Positions 1 to 10,134 of a stretch of 64,000 bases of DNA are shown here, one piece after another. The stretch is from Hoplostethus atlanticus (Eukaryota; Chordata; Actinopteri; Trachichthyiformes; Trachichthyidae). The notes under the pieces were generated by a model that was given only the letters and a program-made list of their open reading frames with translations, made no database searches and was not told the origin of the DNA. Both the position numbers and the translations under genes were made by a program. The stretch is from positions 4,196,001 through 4,260,000 of the forward strand of contig JAXDDX010000002.1 in the NCBI GenBank assembly GCA_034670405.1, given 5' to 3'. Within the stretch, counting starts at the first letter, position 1; every line of letters starts with the position of its first letter.

Positions 1-144
1 AAAGCAGGCAATGGCTGCTTGGCTTTTGCATCTCCCCTTTGCATTCCCAGCTACGATGCCATGTGTAATGGCCACTGTTAAAGACTGTAATCATTATCAC
101 AGCGCAAATATGGAGGCCAGCGCAAAAAAGAGATACAAAATAAA

Positions 145-253
145 AATGTCAAAGTTCAGTTGTTCTGATCAGGGTTAAAAAGGGGACACCTCTCTCTCTC
201 CAGTCTGCTTTGGTGTCTTTGGTTGAGGAGACATAATCTGCAACTGGGAGAAG
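145..253 (+). promoter_or_regulatory. Putative liver-type promoter and noncoding exon 1 of serpin copy 1
   Basis: A nuclear-receptor half-site like those bound by HNF4 (CAAAGTTCA, 150-158) is followed by a TATA-like TTAAAAAGG (175-183). About 70 bases later comes a strong splice donor (AAG|GTGAGT, exon end 253). The coding exon has its own acceptor at 635-636, seven bases before the ATG, so a noncoding first exon starting near 200 is the simplest reading. The same motifs recur before copy 2. The HNF4 and TATA assignments are motif reading only; no transcription start is proven. Confidence 0.45.
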
Positions 254-642
254 GTGAGTAATTTAAGAAGACAAGTTGTATTTCAGCTTTGTAATGCATG
301 TTTATTATTGCTTTGCCAACAATCATAGACAGATTATGATTGACATGTTGAGTTTGAGATGTAACTTTAGACCCTGAATTAGACAATCTCCTGACTGTTT
401 AAATTGTAAAAACAAATTTGATGGACTGTCTATGAAAATAATTGAGGGGAAAAAATGGACTTCTTGATGGTTGGTCTAAGTTCACTCATGTTGTCCTCCT
501 CTAGTTAGAATTAATAGTTATAATGAACATGCAAATACACACTGTCTCATGAATTGGAAATGTAAGCATCGCATGAGTCAAGGACAATATTTGCTGTAGC
601 ACTGAGCAATGGTGCACTTTTGAACCTTTGTTTTAGTTCACC

Positions 643-3600
643 ATGATGCGTGCAACCTTGGGTTTATGGATCTTGTCAGCAGTGGTCTGCCTGGGGAGAG
701 GTGACCATGGAGGTCACCATGAAGGTCATGACCATTCGCATGACAAAGGTCATGAGCACCATCACACTGTACCCGACAACAGTGCCAGCAAAGTCTCACT
801 GGTGACTTCAGCCAACAACAATTTTGCCCACCAACTATACAGGAAGTTAGCAGCTCAGGCAGACTCACAAGGCAAGAACATCTTCTTCTCACCAATATGT
901 GTGACCCTTGCCTTGGCTGCCTTGTCTGTGGGGGCCCGGGGAGAGACCCACCAGCAGCTTTTCAGTGGTCTGGGCTTCGACAGCTCTCTATTGACACAGG
1001 CTGATGTAGATCAGGCCTTTCATGCGCTCCTCACCAGGCCCAACAAGACGTCGGAAGAAGACATGAGTGCAGGAACTGCTGTGTTTGTAGATGACAACTT
1101 CAAGCCACGGCCTGAGTTCCTGGAGGCCTTGAAGCAGTTATACTTGACAGATGGGTTCTCTGTCGACTTCACCAATACCACAGAGAGTGCCGACACCATC
1201 AATAGGTACGTGCAGGAGAAGACCAGTGGGAAGATAGACAAGCTGGTCGAAAACCTGGATCCTAGCACAATCATGTATCTCATCAGCTACATATACTACA
1301 AAGGTAAGAGGTTATATGAGATGAGAGTTGGTTTATGGAATCGATCTGTCTTTCAGAGCCATCCTGCAAATCTGATACACTCATTTGAAGTTCAATATAT
1401 CCATTGGCATTTTTGTGTACTCATTTCTGTCAAATAGGAAAGTGGGAGACTCCATTCGACCCCATGGACACCAAGAAGGAAATGTTCCATGTCGATGAGG
1501 AGAATGAGGTTCAAACTCGCATGGCCTATTTAGACTGGCTTTCAGTTACAATAGTTATGCTAGTAACGTGGCCTCTTATACTGATTTATATCGTGCGTCC
1601 TTGATATGTTCTCGTCTCCTTAGGCACGTAATGTTCAAATTGTCATCTTCCAGGTTCCAGTTCAAATGATGATGCAGGAGACGTATTTCAGAGTCTATTA
1701 CGACCAGGAGATTTCCACGTCAGTCCTCAGCCTACCCTTCAACAACTCTAACACAATGCTGCTGTTGCTGCCTGATAAGAATTTGATTGGGTTGGAGGAG
1801 GTCATCTGCCAGAACCACATCACCAAATGGATGAAGTGGATGAAGCCCAGGTTAGAAGAAACTAATCCCTGCCCAAGTGAAACTTTTTTGTTTTGTTCTG
1901 AGACAAAGCTGAGTAGTTACAGCCCATCTGAATCTTAGATTGGTAATCGACCCAAAGCACAACATGTTGTGGGTGGTGTCAATACTCTGTGACTGTTTAG
2001 GTGAAACAGTGCAAAAAGTATTTTCTTTGTCTATTTACAGTTTTTTACAATCACTTTGTCACTAATTTCAGAACCTTCATGTCATTTTTCGAAACTGTAG
2101 ACACAAAACTCACAACCGATGATCAAAATGCACATTTTTCAAAACTCTAACACTTTTTCCAATTGCTTGGATACAACACACAGAAACCTCAGATCATTGG
2201 TTCATTGAACTAAAATCACCTGTTCAAAATGACACAACTTAACATCAAAGTATTACCAATTCAAAATGCAATTCACACATTACATCTGAGATGACTGTCT
2301 GTTCATTTCATTACAATGATCTAACTATCAATTGATACAACTCCTCAAAATGATAAGTAACTGTTTCATTACTCTTAATGCTTAGTTTTATGGAAACCTG
2401 ACGAACAATATTCCATGTTTAGATCATGAAAGTTTCAGGATAACGAGATCCATTGACACCAATTACCGTGGAACATGAACATAACTATGGATGTAATATT
2501 TGATCATCATTCTTTATCAGACACTGTTTCTATGGTCCCATGTACCACTTTCCAGACCATGTTTTCAGATTTGACATTACTGTATGTATGCAGGCCCTTG
2601 TATGTAATTGCTTTTCCAATACTGCCAACTTGTTACTGATGAGCATACAGTAAAATGAGTGGTATCCACCTACAACAACATAGCGATAACATGGAGCCGG
2701 CAGGTGATCCAGGTCACAATAGAGGTCAAGCAGTGGGAGGAGGAAGACGAGGAAGACGTGGTGGTCAAAGGAATGGCAGGGGACAAGCACCCCTTCTGAG
2801 AGGTGGTCGTATTGTATTGGATAATGTCAGGTTCCACCATGCTCAAATGGTGCAAGCATGGTTTCAGGCCCATCCACAATTTACCACCTTGTACTTACCC
2901 CCATACTCTCCTTTCCTTAACCCGATTGAGGAATTTTTCTCCACATGGAGGTGGAAGGTATATGATAGGCGCCCTGATGAACAAGTCACCCTTCTCCAGG
3001 CCATGGATGACGCATGCAATGACATCACGGCAGACCAGTGTCAGGCCTGGATTCGCCATGCCCAAAGATTCTTGCCAATATGTTTGGGATGAAAACATCC
3101 ATTGTGATGTGGATGAGAACCAAATCCACAAGACAGGGTTGATGGAAATATAGAAGTACAGTAATCAATCCTTTGTTTTGCTTTTTACAGTAAGCCAGGT
3201 GAGGAACACTGCAGTTGATGTTTTATTTTTATTTTTTGCAGCCAATTATTTTTGCTTTGATTCAAAGAAACCTATGTTGTGATTTTACTGTATTTCATCA
3301 ATACATTTCAGATTTTGTTCAGTGATTCCACTCTGTCTGTAGTATTCTCTCTACTAGTCCTTTTACAGTGTAGTACCATAATGAAACATGTATCACATAT
3401 TTTGTACTACAATATTTAATGATTGTACCAACAACTAAACAGTGAAACTATCGGTATCTTGTGTGTGCGTGATCTAAATGAATGTTCCTCTGGTATTTCA
3501 TGATAAATGAGTTATTTAAACCAGTGATTCTGCAAGTGCAAGGTTTCTTTAAAGATATGAACGCACAATGCAATGTTTTGAACATTGGACAGCCTGTGTT

Positions 3601-4213
3601 ACAAGTGATGACCGTTTTGAGTTTTGTGTCTAGAGTTTTGAAAAATGACATCAAGGTTCTGAAATTAGTGACAAAGTGTTTGTAAAAAACTGTAAGTCAT
3701 AGATTAATCACTTCTGAATGACAGATCCTATGATGCTGACAATCTCTGTTTTGAAGTCTGCATTTTCTCCCCCATTTCTTCTTTAGGAAATATAAAGTAT
3801 TTGTTCCCAAGTTCTCCATCAAGACCTCTTACTCCCTGAAGGATGTGTTGCGTGGAATGGGAATGACAGACATGTTTGGTATTGCAGCAAATTTCAGTGG
3901 CATTGCGGAGGGCCAGAGACTGGCTGTCTCAGAGGTAAGGACATAGAGCTGGTGCACGTCCTTCCTCCTTTCCATTCCATCCATTCTTCATCTCACTTTG
4001 CCGTCTGTCCTTTGGCAGGTTGTGCACCAAGCCAGTTTGGATGTGGATGAAGCTGGAGCAACTGCTGCAGCTGCTACGGGTATTTGGTCCTATCCTACGT
4101 CCTTACACGAAGTCCCCGTCTTGAGGTTCAACCGGCCATTTATGGTGGTCCTCACTGAACCCACCACTGACAGCATCCTCTTTATGGGCAAGATTGTCAA
4201 CCCAAATATCTGA
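643..4213 (+). CDS. serpina1: Alpha-1-antitrypsin-like serpin, tandem copy 1 (secreted serine-protease inhibitor)
   Basis: Coding exons 643-1303, 1438-1508, 1654-1850, 3787-3934 and 4019-4213 join in phase to 423 aa, normal for an A-clade serpin with signal peptide. Serpins trap proteases by cleavage at the reactive-centre loop. Residues 1-20 are a signal peptide, followed by an unusual His-rich stretch of about 20 residues and then the serpin fold. The hinge reads GATAAAATGI, consistent with an inhibitory serpin. The next loop residues are WSYPTSLHE, placing Thr or a neighbour at P1 by alignment to human antitrypsin. The C-terminus LFMGKIVNPNI is typical. The region that is one exon in mammalian antitrypsin genes (as I recall) is split here by a 145-bp intron at 1509-1653, with a weak GTTCAA donor. 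The intron 1851-3786 contains a DNA transposon. An ATTAAA at 4257-4262 may be the poly(A) signal. Serpin identity is firm; strict orthology to mammalian SERPINA1 is likely but untested. Confidence 0.9.
2038..3692 (+). mobile_element. Tc1/mariner-superfamily DNA transposon, complete ends, internally degraded
   Basis: The element is 1655 bp and sits in a serpin intron. It begins CAGTTTTTTAC and ends GTAAAAAACTG. The terminal inverted repeats run for about 80 bp with only a few mismatches. It is flanked by TA on both sides (2036-2037 and 3693-3694). Serpin copy 2 has one uninterrupted TA at 14374-14375 in otherwise matching intron sequence, so the boundaries and the 2-bp target duplication are exact. 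The interior holds only the C-terminal part of a DDE transposase, so the copy is nonautonomous. Confidence 0.93.
2655..3092 (+). pseudogene. Truncated DDE transposase remnant (IS630/Tc1 type)
   Basis: A 145-codon frame contains IVLDNVRFHHAQ, then YLPPYSPFLNPIEEFFSTW, which are the second catalytic Asp and the Glu block of IS630/Tc1 transposases. I count 36 residues between that Asp and the Glu of NPIE. The N-terminal helix-turn-helix region and the first catalytic Asp are absent: an Arg/Gly-rich stretch precedes the Asp and AT-rich noncoding sequence lies upstream. The frame stops at 3092, but a family-like continuation (DENIHCDVDENQ) follows in another frame, which points to a frameshift. 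Not expected to be active. Confidence 0.82.
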
Positions 4214-5348
4214 TTAAACACTTTGTACTCCCTCAAATACAGCTGTTGCAGCAGATATTAAATCCTCATAAAACCTGTACTGTGATTCCTTGCTTTATGG
4301 ATTACTTGTTAACCTAATCATTTTTGTTAAAGCCAGGTTAAATATGATTACAGGGATAAAATACTAGTAGCTGCTAAGTATTTTGATCAGCAACTGTAGG
4401 TTATTATAATGGAGATAATCTCTGAGGCATTTCTGGAATCCTCAAGCTGTTAAATAACCACATCAGAGGGACAAAATATATCACTCATCAGATATGACAC
4501 AACCCCCTTTTTGTATACGGGCCCTATGTTTTGTAATATCTAAGGAACATTTTCTTTCCCCTTTTACATAATTTATGACATGCTTTTTACACATTGGGCC
4601 AAACCCCCTGAGAATTTTCAGATTGCTTATACATTTAAAATAAAAACATCCAAATATCAGAAATATCACAAATCAGTTGACAAGCCTCCCATCCTCACCA
4701 TATTGTTTACATATAGTTTCTGTTCTATCATTTAAGTTGGGTATTGATCAATTAACTATGGGCCAGTTAAATCCGTAAATACAATATATATTTTTTTAGA
4801 GTGCCATGTTTTATATGACTTGTTTTAGTTTTGGTTGCTCTAACCTGTCTCTTCCTGAGGTCCACTTCTGGTTTGAGTGCAGTGACATCATGGAAGCGTG
4901 CATGACATGGCTGCCACCTGACACCAGTGTGTTCAATCAGTGAAAATCAGTAATCAGTGAAGATTGGGGTTTCCAAGTTGGCCAGAGGGGAAGGGGAAAG
5001 GAATGGGTTTTGGTTTATTTTGTTCCCTGTATCTAGGTTAACACTTCAATGTGTAAAAGTAAAAACTAAAGCTGAATCCCTAATTTATGTAGCCATTTAA
5101 TTATTGACAAATTATTGACTTTGACAACTAGCACCCCCATACTGTCAGCAATTGGTACAACCTTCAGGATATTTAAGTCTGGAGTTTGAGTAAGGGGAGT
5201 GGAGAACCCTTGTTGCGGCCATTGCATGGGAGTTTGCGGTTTTCCGTGTCTTTTGTTGTTTGATGGTCATGTGGCCTTTGTAAAGAGTTCCCTCAAGTAA
5301 AGAACTCTGACTGCTGCTGCCTTTTGTTCCACCACTCTATACACACAC
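4214..5348. other. 3' flank of serpin copy 1 and intergenic DNA
   Basis: Bases 4214 to about 4657 are the serpin 3' region and match the region after copy 2, except that copy 2 lacks roughly 100 bp present here around 4350-4450. Homology stops near 4658. From there to the retroelement at 5349 I see no coding sequence and no repeat I can name. The GT-rich stretch at 5180-5340 could be part of another old element, but I found no ends. Confidence 0.6.
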
Positions 5349-5462
5349 TGTAGCGTGTTGTACTTCGTTATGAACGATGACTATTCTGAAAATTGACAAT
5401 TATTAAAATTATTCTTAGTAATTAATATCTTATTAACACTCGCGGAGCACCACCAGTTTACA
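5349..5462 (-). repeat. Truncated 3' LTR of the retroelement
   Basis: This 114-bp block matches 10135-10264 apart from small gaps, then diverges abruptly after CCAGTTTACA. Only the U5-like end of the LTR is left. The sharp break suggests one deletion that removed the rest of this LTR together with the pol-env side of the element. Confidence 0.75.
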
Positions 5463-5839
5463 TGTATTCATACATCATGCTGCATGTGCGGCCAACAGGC
5501 TACCTGGCTGAGTGTATCGCCTGTTGATTTGATGCACATGGTTCCAGGTTCCAGGCACACACCCTGCTTTGCCATGAGCAGATGTTGGAAACTACCAGAA
5601 AGATTAAGGTCTGCGGCAACGTGTTGCTGATGGATAGCATCCATCAAGCAAAGGACCATCATATAAATGAAGGATGAAGGGTGAAGCAAGGGAAACGGGG
5701 GTCAGAGTCAGTGTAGGCAGACCTGATGGAGACAGCGCACGGGCCATCATTGTAATGCGGTGCACCTAATGAGGCTGGACGCTGGGCGAAAACGCAGACC
5801 GAGTGGGTGGGAGTGGTGGGCATAAAGTCATTTTGCAAT

Positions 5840-6323
5840 TCAATTTGCAAAAGAGTCAACAAGAATTTGACTCCTGAAACGGTTAGGCTTAGATGGTCTC
5901 CCAGCATGATTGTCATGGACAGTTTTAGACCTATATCGGGGTTCTTCCCTATAGTCGTTAAAATAGCGTCTGTCTTCCCTCTGGTTTGGGTTGCGACTAT
6001 AGCTCCTATTGTTGTCGGAGTTATTGGACTTAGTACGCATAGGGCCATTTGGCTTGCTTTCTGGTTGTAAAGTAGATGGCTGTGGTTCACCCGGCTCATG
6101 GTTGTGAGCATCTTCAAATTCCATTGTCAGCTTTTGGGTGTCAATGTGTGGAACTGAGTTAAGATCCGGATTCTTGCCCGAAGCTATTCTTTGTTTAATG
6201 AAGCCTCTGAGAGCCAACTCACGTAGTTGGTGACTTGACAAAGATCGAGGGCAAGCTGACACTCCAAGATGGTGACTGGTGGTTCGGTGGAGGTTTTGTA
6301 CGAACAACGATTTGAAGTTCAAG
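5840..6323 (-). pseudogene. Gag-like fragment, downstream piece
   Basis: An open frame of about 160 codons on the minus strand resembles the end of a retroelement capsid followed by a basic, Pro/Asn/Arg-rich region, as in Gag proteins. It is cut at its 5' end by the element at 6324-7760; the rest of the frame resumes at 7761. I saw no zinc knuckle. Assignment is by resemblance to fish LTR-element Gag proteins I remember. It is a broken relic. Confidence 0.5.
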
Positions 6324-6555
6324 TGTAACAGGTTCTATTGTTAGCTGTCTTTGCTTCACCACCCTCAGTAGAGAGGTGGAGGGGCCTCTCAAAGTGTGGC
6401 CCAATTCTATACACCAGGAGTCAGAACATCAGTGGCCAGAACACACTCAGAGCAACAATGCAGAGGATATGAAAAATAGTGTTTGTTTATTTAAAAATTA
6501 TAATCAGTTACAAATTTATAACAGCATTCAAAACTACTGGGCTACACTTGGGGAA

Positions 6556-6668
6556 TAGGCGCTCCTTGAGGGCAAGAGCATTGCCACTTTACATTTCACT
6601 GCACACCTCGTGTGTGTATGTGACAATTAAACTTCTTGAATCTTGAATCTTGAATCTTGAATCTTGAA
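6556..6668 (+). repeat. 3' tail of a non-LTR retrotransposon (L2/Rex-like)
   Basis: The end of a LINE-type element is suggested by the phrase TATGTGACAATTAAACTTC followed by a short tandem tail of (TTGAATC)n at about 6633-6667. Such a tail is common at fish L2/CR1/Rex-type 3' ends. Only about 100 bp is recognisable, so it is a 5'-truncated insertion inside the nested LTR-like element. Confidence 0.5.
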
Positions 6669-7197
6669 CATCGCCCCCTATATCAGGACAAATAGATTTC
6701 ACACCACACCAACCGCTACACAAGGAAAAGGTGACTCAAGTCACTGGAAGTAAACACACAGATCACACCATAGGTAAAATATATCTAGACCAAGTAAAAG
6801 TACAAGCCAATATAAAAGGGAATATCAAACCCCGACCCAGGAAATGGCAAGGAGCTAAGGTACCAGAGCCACTATATAAGTTAAAGGCTTCTGGACAATA
6901 TTACAAAAATTAAATGCTGGGACTAAATACTTGAAACACAGTTTCGGGCAACACAAGAAATTAATAGCAATAGAATAAGTAACAAAAGAGAAAAGAATAG
7001 CTTAAATGATCCAACCCTATACAATCGGAATAAGTGACAAATATAAAGTATATACACAAATAAGTAAATTCATTTAAGTTTAAGCACCGTACAGCAAACC
7101 ACACAATAAAGAGATATTTAACACACTGCAAATACAATTCCATGCTATTCCCGGTGGGGGATAATTTTGATTAAATAAATAAGCAATCAAAAGAGTG

Positions 7198-7271
7198 GAG
7201 GAGAGAGAGAGAGAGAGAGCGGACAAGACAGAGAGCGGACAAGAGAGAGAGAGAGCGGACAAGAGAGAGAC
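7198..7271. repeat. GA-rich repeat with a GAGAGCGGACAA sub-unit
   Basis: GA dinucleotide runs are interrupted three times by GCGGACAAGA, forming an imperfect higher-order repeat inside the nested LTR-like element. Confidence 0.85.
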
Positions 7272-7760
7272 GCCATATCACCACACCACGCAGAGCGGGG
7301 TGTTTGGAGAACAAAAGGAAGCCAATAATAAACCAGGCCTGGTACTTTACAGCTATAATCTATGAGGGATGCGTGAGGTCGGATGGACCGCGTTTTAGTA
7401 GGAACTCATACCGTTATCCCTCATCCTTACACTTACTTCCCATAATATCATAGACAGCAATCAAACAAATAAACAGGGAGCTCTAGATGCCAATACAATA
7501 CCAACACGTCCTCTCCGACTTCACGCTCTCTCGTACAGAAGGCCACACACCCTGAAGGTGTGTGTCAGTTTTATTTGATCGGCTGTCCTAATTGGCGGTC
7601 GACAGCCAGTCAGCAGCGTGGCTTTGGCACACCTGAGCCGCACCTGAGCCACACCTCCAAAACAGTCACTCAGGAGAGAGAAAAGAGCAATCAGTGGCAG
7701 TCCTGGTACTGTAATGAACACCAATGATTATTCAGATTCCTGCATTTCCCCCATGTTACA

Positions 7761-7965
7761 CAAGTCCTCCTCCATGTTTGGTTCATTTCTGAAACCAAAG
7801 TAAGCTTTTCGCAAGCGATGATAGTACTGTTGTGGCGGCTCTGGGGTTATGAACTGTGACATCATCTGGTTAAGCTCTAAAGTGTCAAGGTTGTTGACAA
7901 CTGCAGCAGGGCCTAACATTTTGACTAGAAGTGTTACAAGGTGGGATGAGGGGCGTCTAATCAGA
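7761..7965 (-). pseudogene. Gag-like fragment, upstream piece
   Basis: An open minus-strand stretch (an in-frame ATG is at 7919; the frame is open back to about 7965) reads into the same kind of capsid-like sequence as 5840-6323 and is interrupted at 7760 by the nested element. The first part of gag is not recognisable upstream, so this piece is also truncated at its 5' side. Non-functional relic. Confidence 0.5.
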
Positions 7966-10111
7966 TCAAATCAAATTTGAAATGAAAGATTGGAAGCACA
8001 GATATACTGTAACTAGCTACTTGCCTTTTCAGAGTCAACTAGTTGATCAGGGATCAGATAAATCTTATGTGTGGTTCCACAAGTGGAGTAAATAGATGTG
8101 TTGACTATGACTTGACTATGCCTTCAGTGTGTTACCATGTAATGGTATTTACAGTTAATGCTGACATTTCTCAGTGACCATGAATACTTTGAAAAGTTTA
8201 GGAGGTTCCTAAACTAAAAATTCAAAAATGAAAATCAAAGAATTGAATTAGTCTTTAAAAATCCAACCATTGTAATATATATTCAAATTCCCAAAAGGCT
8301 CAAATGTTGCATTTGCATTCAACTGTATAAATTAATTGCCAATGAGTTTGATGCACTAATTTGAAATTCAAAAAGCCAAATTAAATTGAGATTCAAACAG
8401 GCAAATTAATTTGAAATCCAAAAATCCAAATGAATGATTGGAAACGGATGCATATCACAATGAACTAAGTTAAAATCTGGAATAAAAGTAGAAATTATCC
8501 CAATTTGTTTAATTGGAATGCAAAATTTCTAAATTGTAATAAACAATTGAATAAGGATGATTAAGCTAAACCCAAATTGAAAATAAGCATGAATTAAACA
8601 TGAAAAAGCCAATCAATATTGTAGTCCAAATCTTTCCAAACCTATTTCAATTACAAGTCCAAAAGTCACTACAAATTCCTAAAAGCTTTTAAAATGGTCA
8701 CTGAGTATGAAGGCATGTCATTATATTAATGTAGCGTTTGATTCTGAAGTAGTTACTATTCATCCACTAATAAACTGTGTCCAACGCATCAATAGACTAT
8801 GGTCAAGCACTGGTTGTGTTTGAATAAAGCTAGTTGTAGCAACTTTGTGTCACTAGGGGACCTCCTCACTTTATCCGACAGTGACTCACTGTCATAAGGG
8901 AAACAAGAGGGCCTATATGTCCGGCCTGTGTAACAAGTCAAATGTCAGCGTGAAAGCTGAGTTTTAAATGAAAATCACCACCAAGCACTTAAGCACATGC
9001 AAACTCTACAGAAAACACACAAAACTAATAGGCTAATAGCGTGTGTCTGAACAGGAACAATTCAATCAATAATAGCCGTCAGGCTAATAACCAAAGTGAC
9101 CGTCTAGGTCAATGAAGTTAACAGCTAAGCTAATTTTATGGCACTTAGCCTAGCACTGCTGGACTGCAGATACCAGCAACCCCCACGGGTTTCAAATTAC
9201 AGCGTCTCCATACCTGGACTACGGCAGCTAGTAATAAACGTCACAGACCCATACGGTTAGACGTTACACCCAGCAAAATGGTGATTACTTGCCAACAAAG
9301 AGTTATTTTCGCGCCGGAAACAGATCCCCTCTGTTGCACAATGTCAGCACTTTTACATTCACATATATATTCGCTGCATTGGGGGTTAGTTAGAGAACAT
9401 CGTCTAGACTATACCTTTCCCTAAAAGCAGTTTTACCTTTCTATAAGCAGCGATTTCTTCATCTGCAGAATCGGCAAAAATTTTCTGAAGCAGTTTTACC
9501 TTTCCATGAGCAGAGATTTCTTCGTCTGCATACACACAAGTCTATTCACTGCTTATATACACTGCATAGAGGTGTATTTAGAGAACATCGTCTAAATCAT
9601 CCCCTTGCACTCTCTCCTATCGTTGTCCACAACAATTTCTCCTAACTCAGGTAGCTAATCTGAGTTTAGATGAGAGCGGAGAGTCGAATAATTCACAGAA
9701 CACCCCAGAGCATCGTGGGCAGTGTCTTGAATTATTCTGAAGGCCTTGTAACAAAAATGGGTCGGACTCTGCTGGCACTGGTGCACGCAAAATATTGACA
9801 AGGCTTCAAACGCCTAGTTCTATTGGTAAACTATTAAACTAGTTACCACAAACGTCCAAAATGCACTCACAGCTTTCCTGTTAAAACTCGACGTCTTAAC
9901 GTCAGGACGTAACACTTATAGAGTGTAAACTCTTTACTGGCAACTCTTTCTCTCAAGTAGGTATTAGATATGTGTTACTCGCTCACAGACTGCTCCTTTT
10001 TCTGAGACTTGCATGCTACTGCAAACCACTACTGTTAATAAGCCACTATTTCAAGTTTCATATGCATTGATATATATTGGACATGAGGATCAAGGTAGAT
10101 AATTTGAATTC
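7966..10111 (-). other. Leader / internal region of the retroelement, no coding seen
   Basis: Between the primer-binding site and the gag-like fragment lie about 2.1 kb without a supported frame. Bases 8200-8700 are strongly AT-rich, with recurring CAAAAATCCAAAT-like words. Bases 9350-9600 contain a partial tandem duplication: AGCAGTTTTACCTTTC occurs at about 9426 and 9491, and TAGAGAACATCGTCTA at about 9390 and 9580. Part of this region may be a separate old insertion. Confidence 0.45.
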
Positions 10112-10129
10112 TCCTCACATGGGGCACCA
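10112..10129 (-). promoter_or_regulatory. Primer-binding site, tRNA-Met-like
   Basis: On the minus strand the 18 bases read TGGTGCCCCATGTGAGGA, five bases inside the LTR edge. This ends with the complement of CCA and, from memory of vertebrate elongator tRNA-Met 3' ends, differs at one base from the perfect complement. It fixes the orientation of the retroelement and marks the adjacent LTR as the 5' LTR. Confidence 0.7.
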
Positions 10130-10134
10130 AAATA

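Larger units (their letters stand above)
6324..7760. mobile_element. Nested solo-LTR-like element inside the gag-like frame
   Basis: The 1437-bp insert begins TGTAACA and ends TGTTACA, a 7-bp inverted repeat, and is flanked on both sides by CAAG (6320-6323 and 7761-7764). TG...CA ends plus a 4-bp target duplication are the hallmarks of an LTR element. It has no coding capacity, so a solo LTR or a small nonautonomous LTR element is the best reading. Its interior holds a LINE-like 3' tail and a GA-rich block. Its orientation is unknown. Confidence 0.75.

Noticed and set aside
638-895. Minus-strand open frame opposite the first serpin coding exon, repeated opposite copy 2
   Set aside because: It is a shadow of a strongly supported coding exon, lacks any recognisable domain and is preserved in copy 2 only because the exon is.
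5659-6117. Second minus-strand frame overlapping the gag-like fragment
   Set aside because: Overlaps the better-supported frame in another phase and has no recognisable features.
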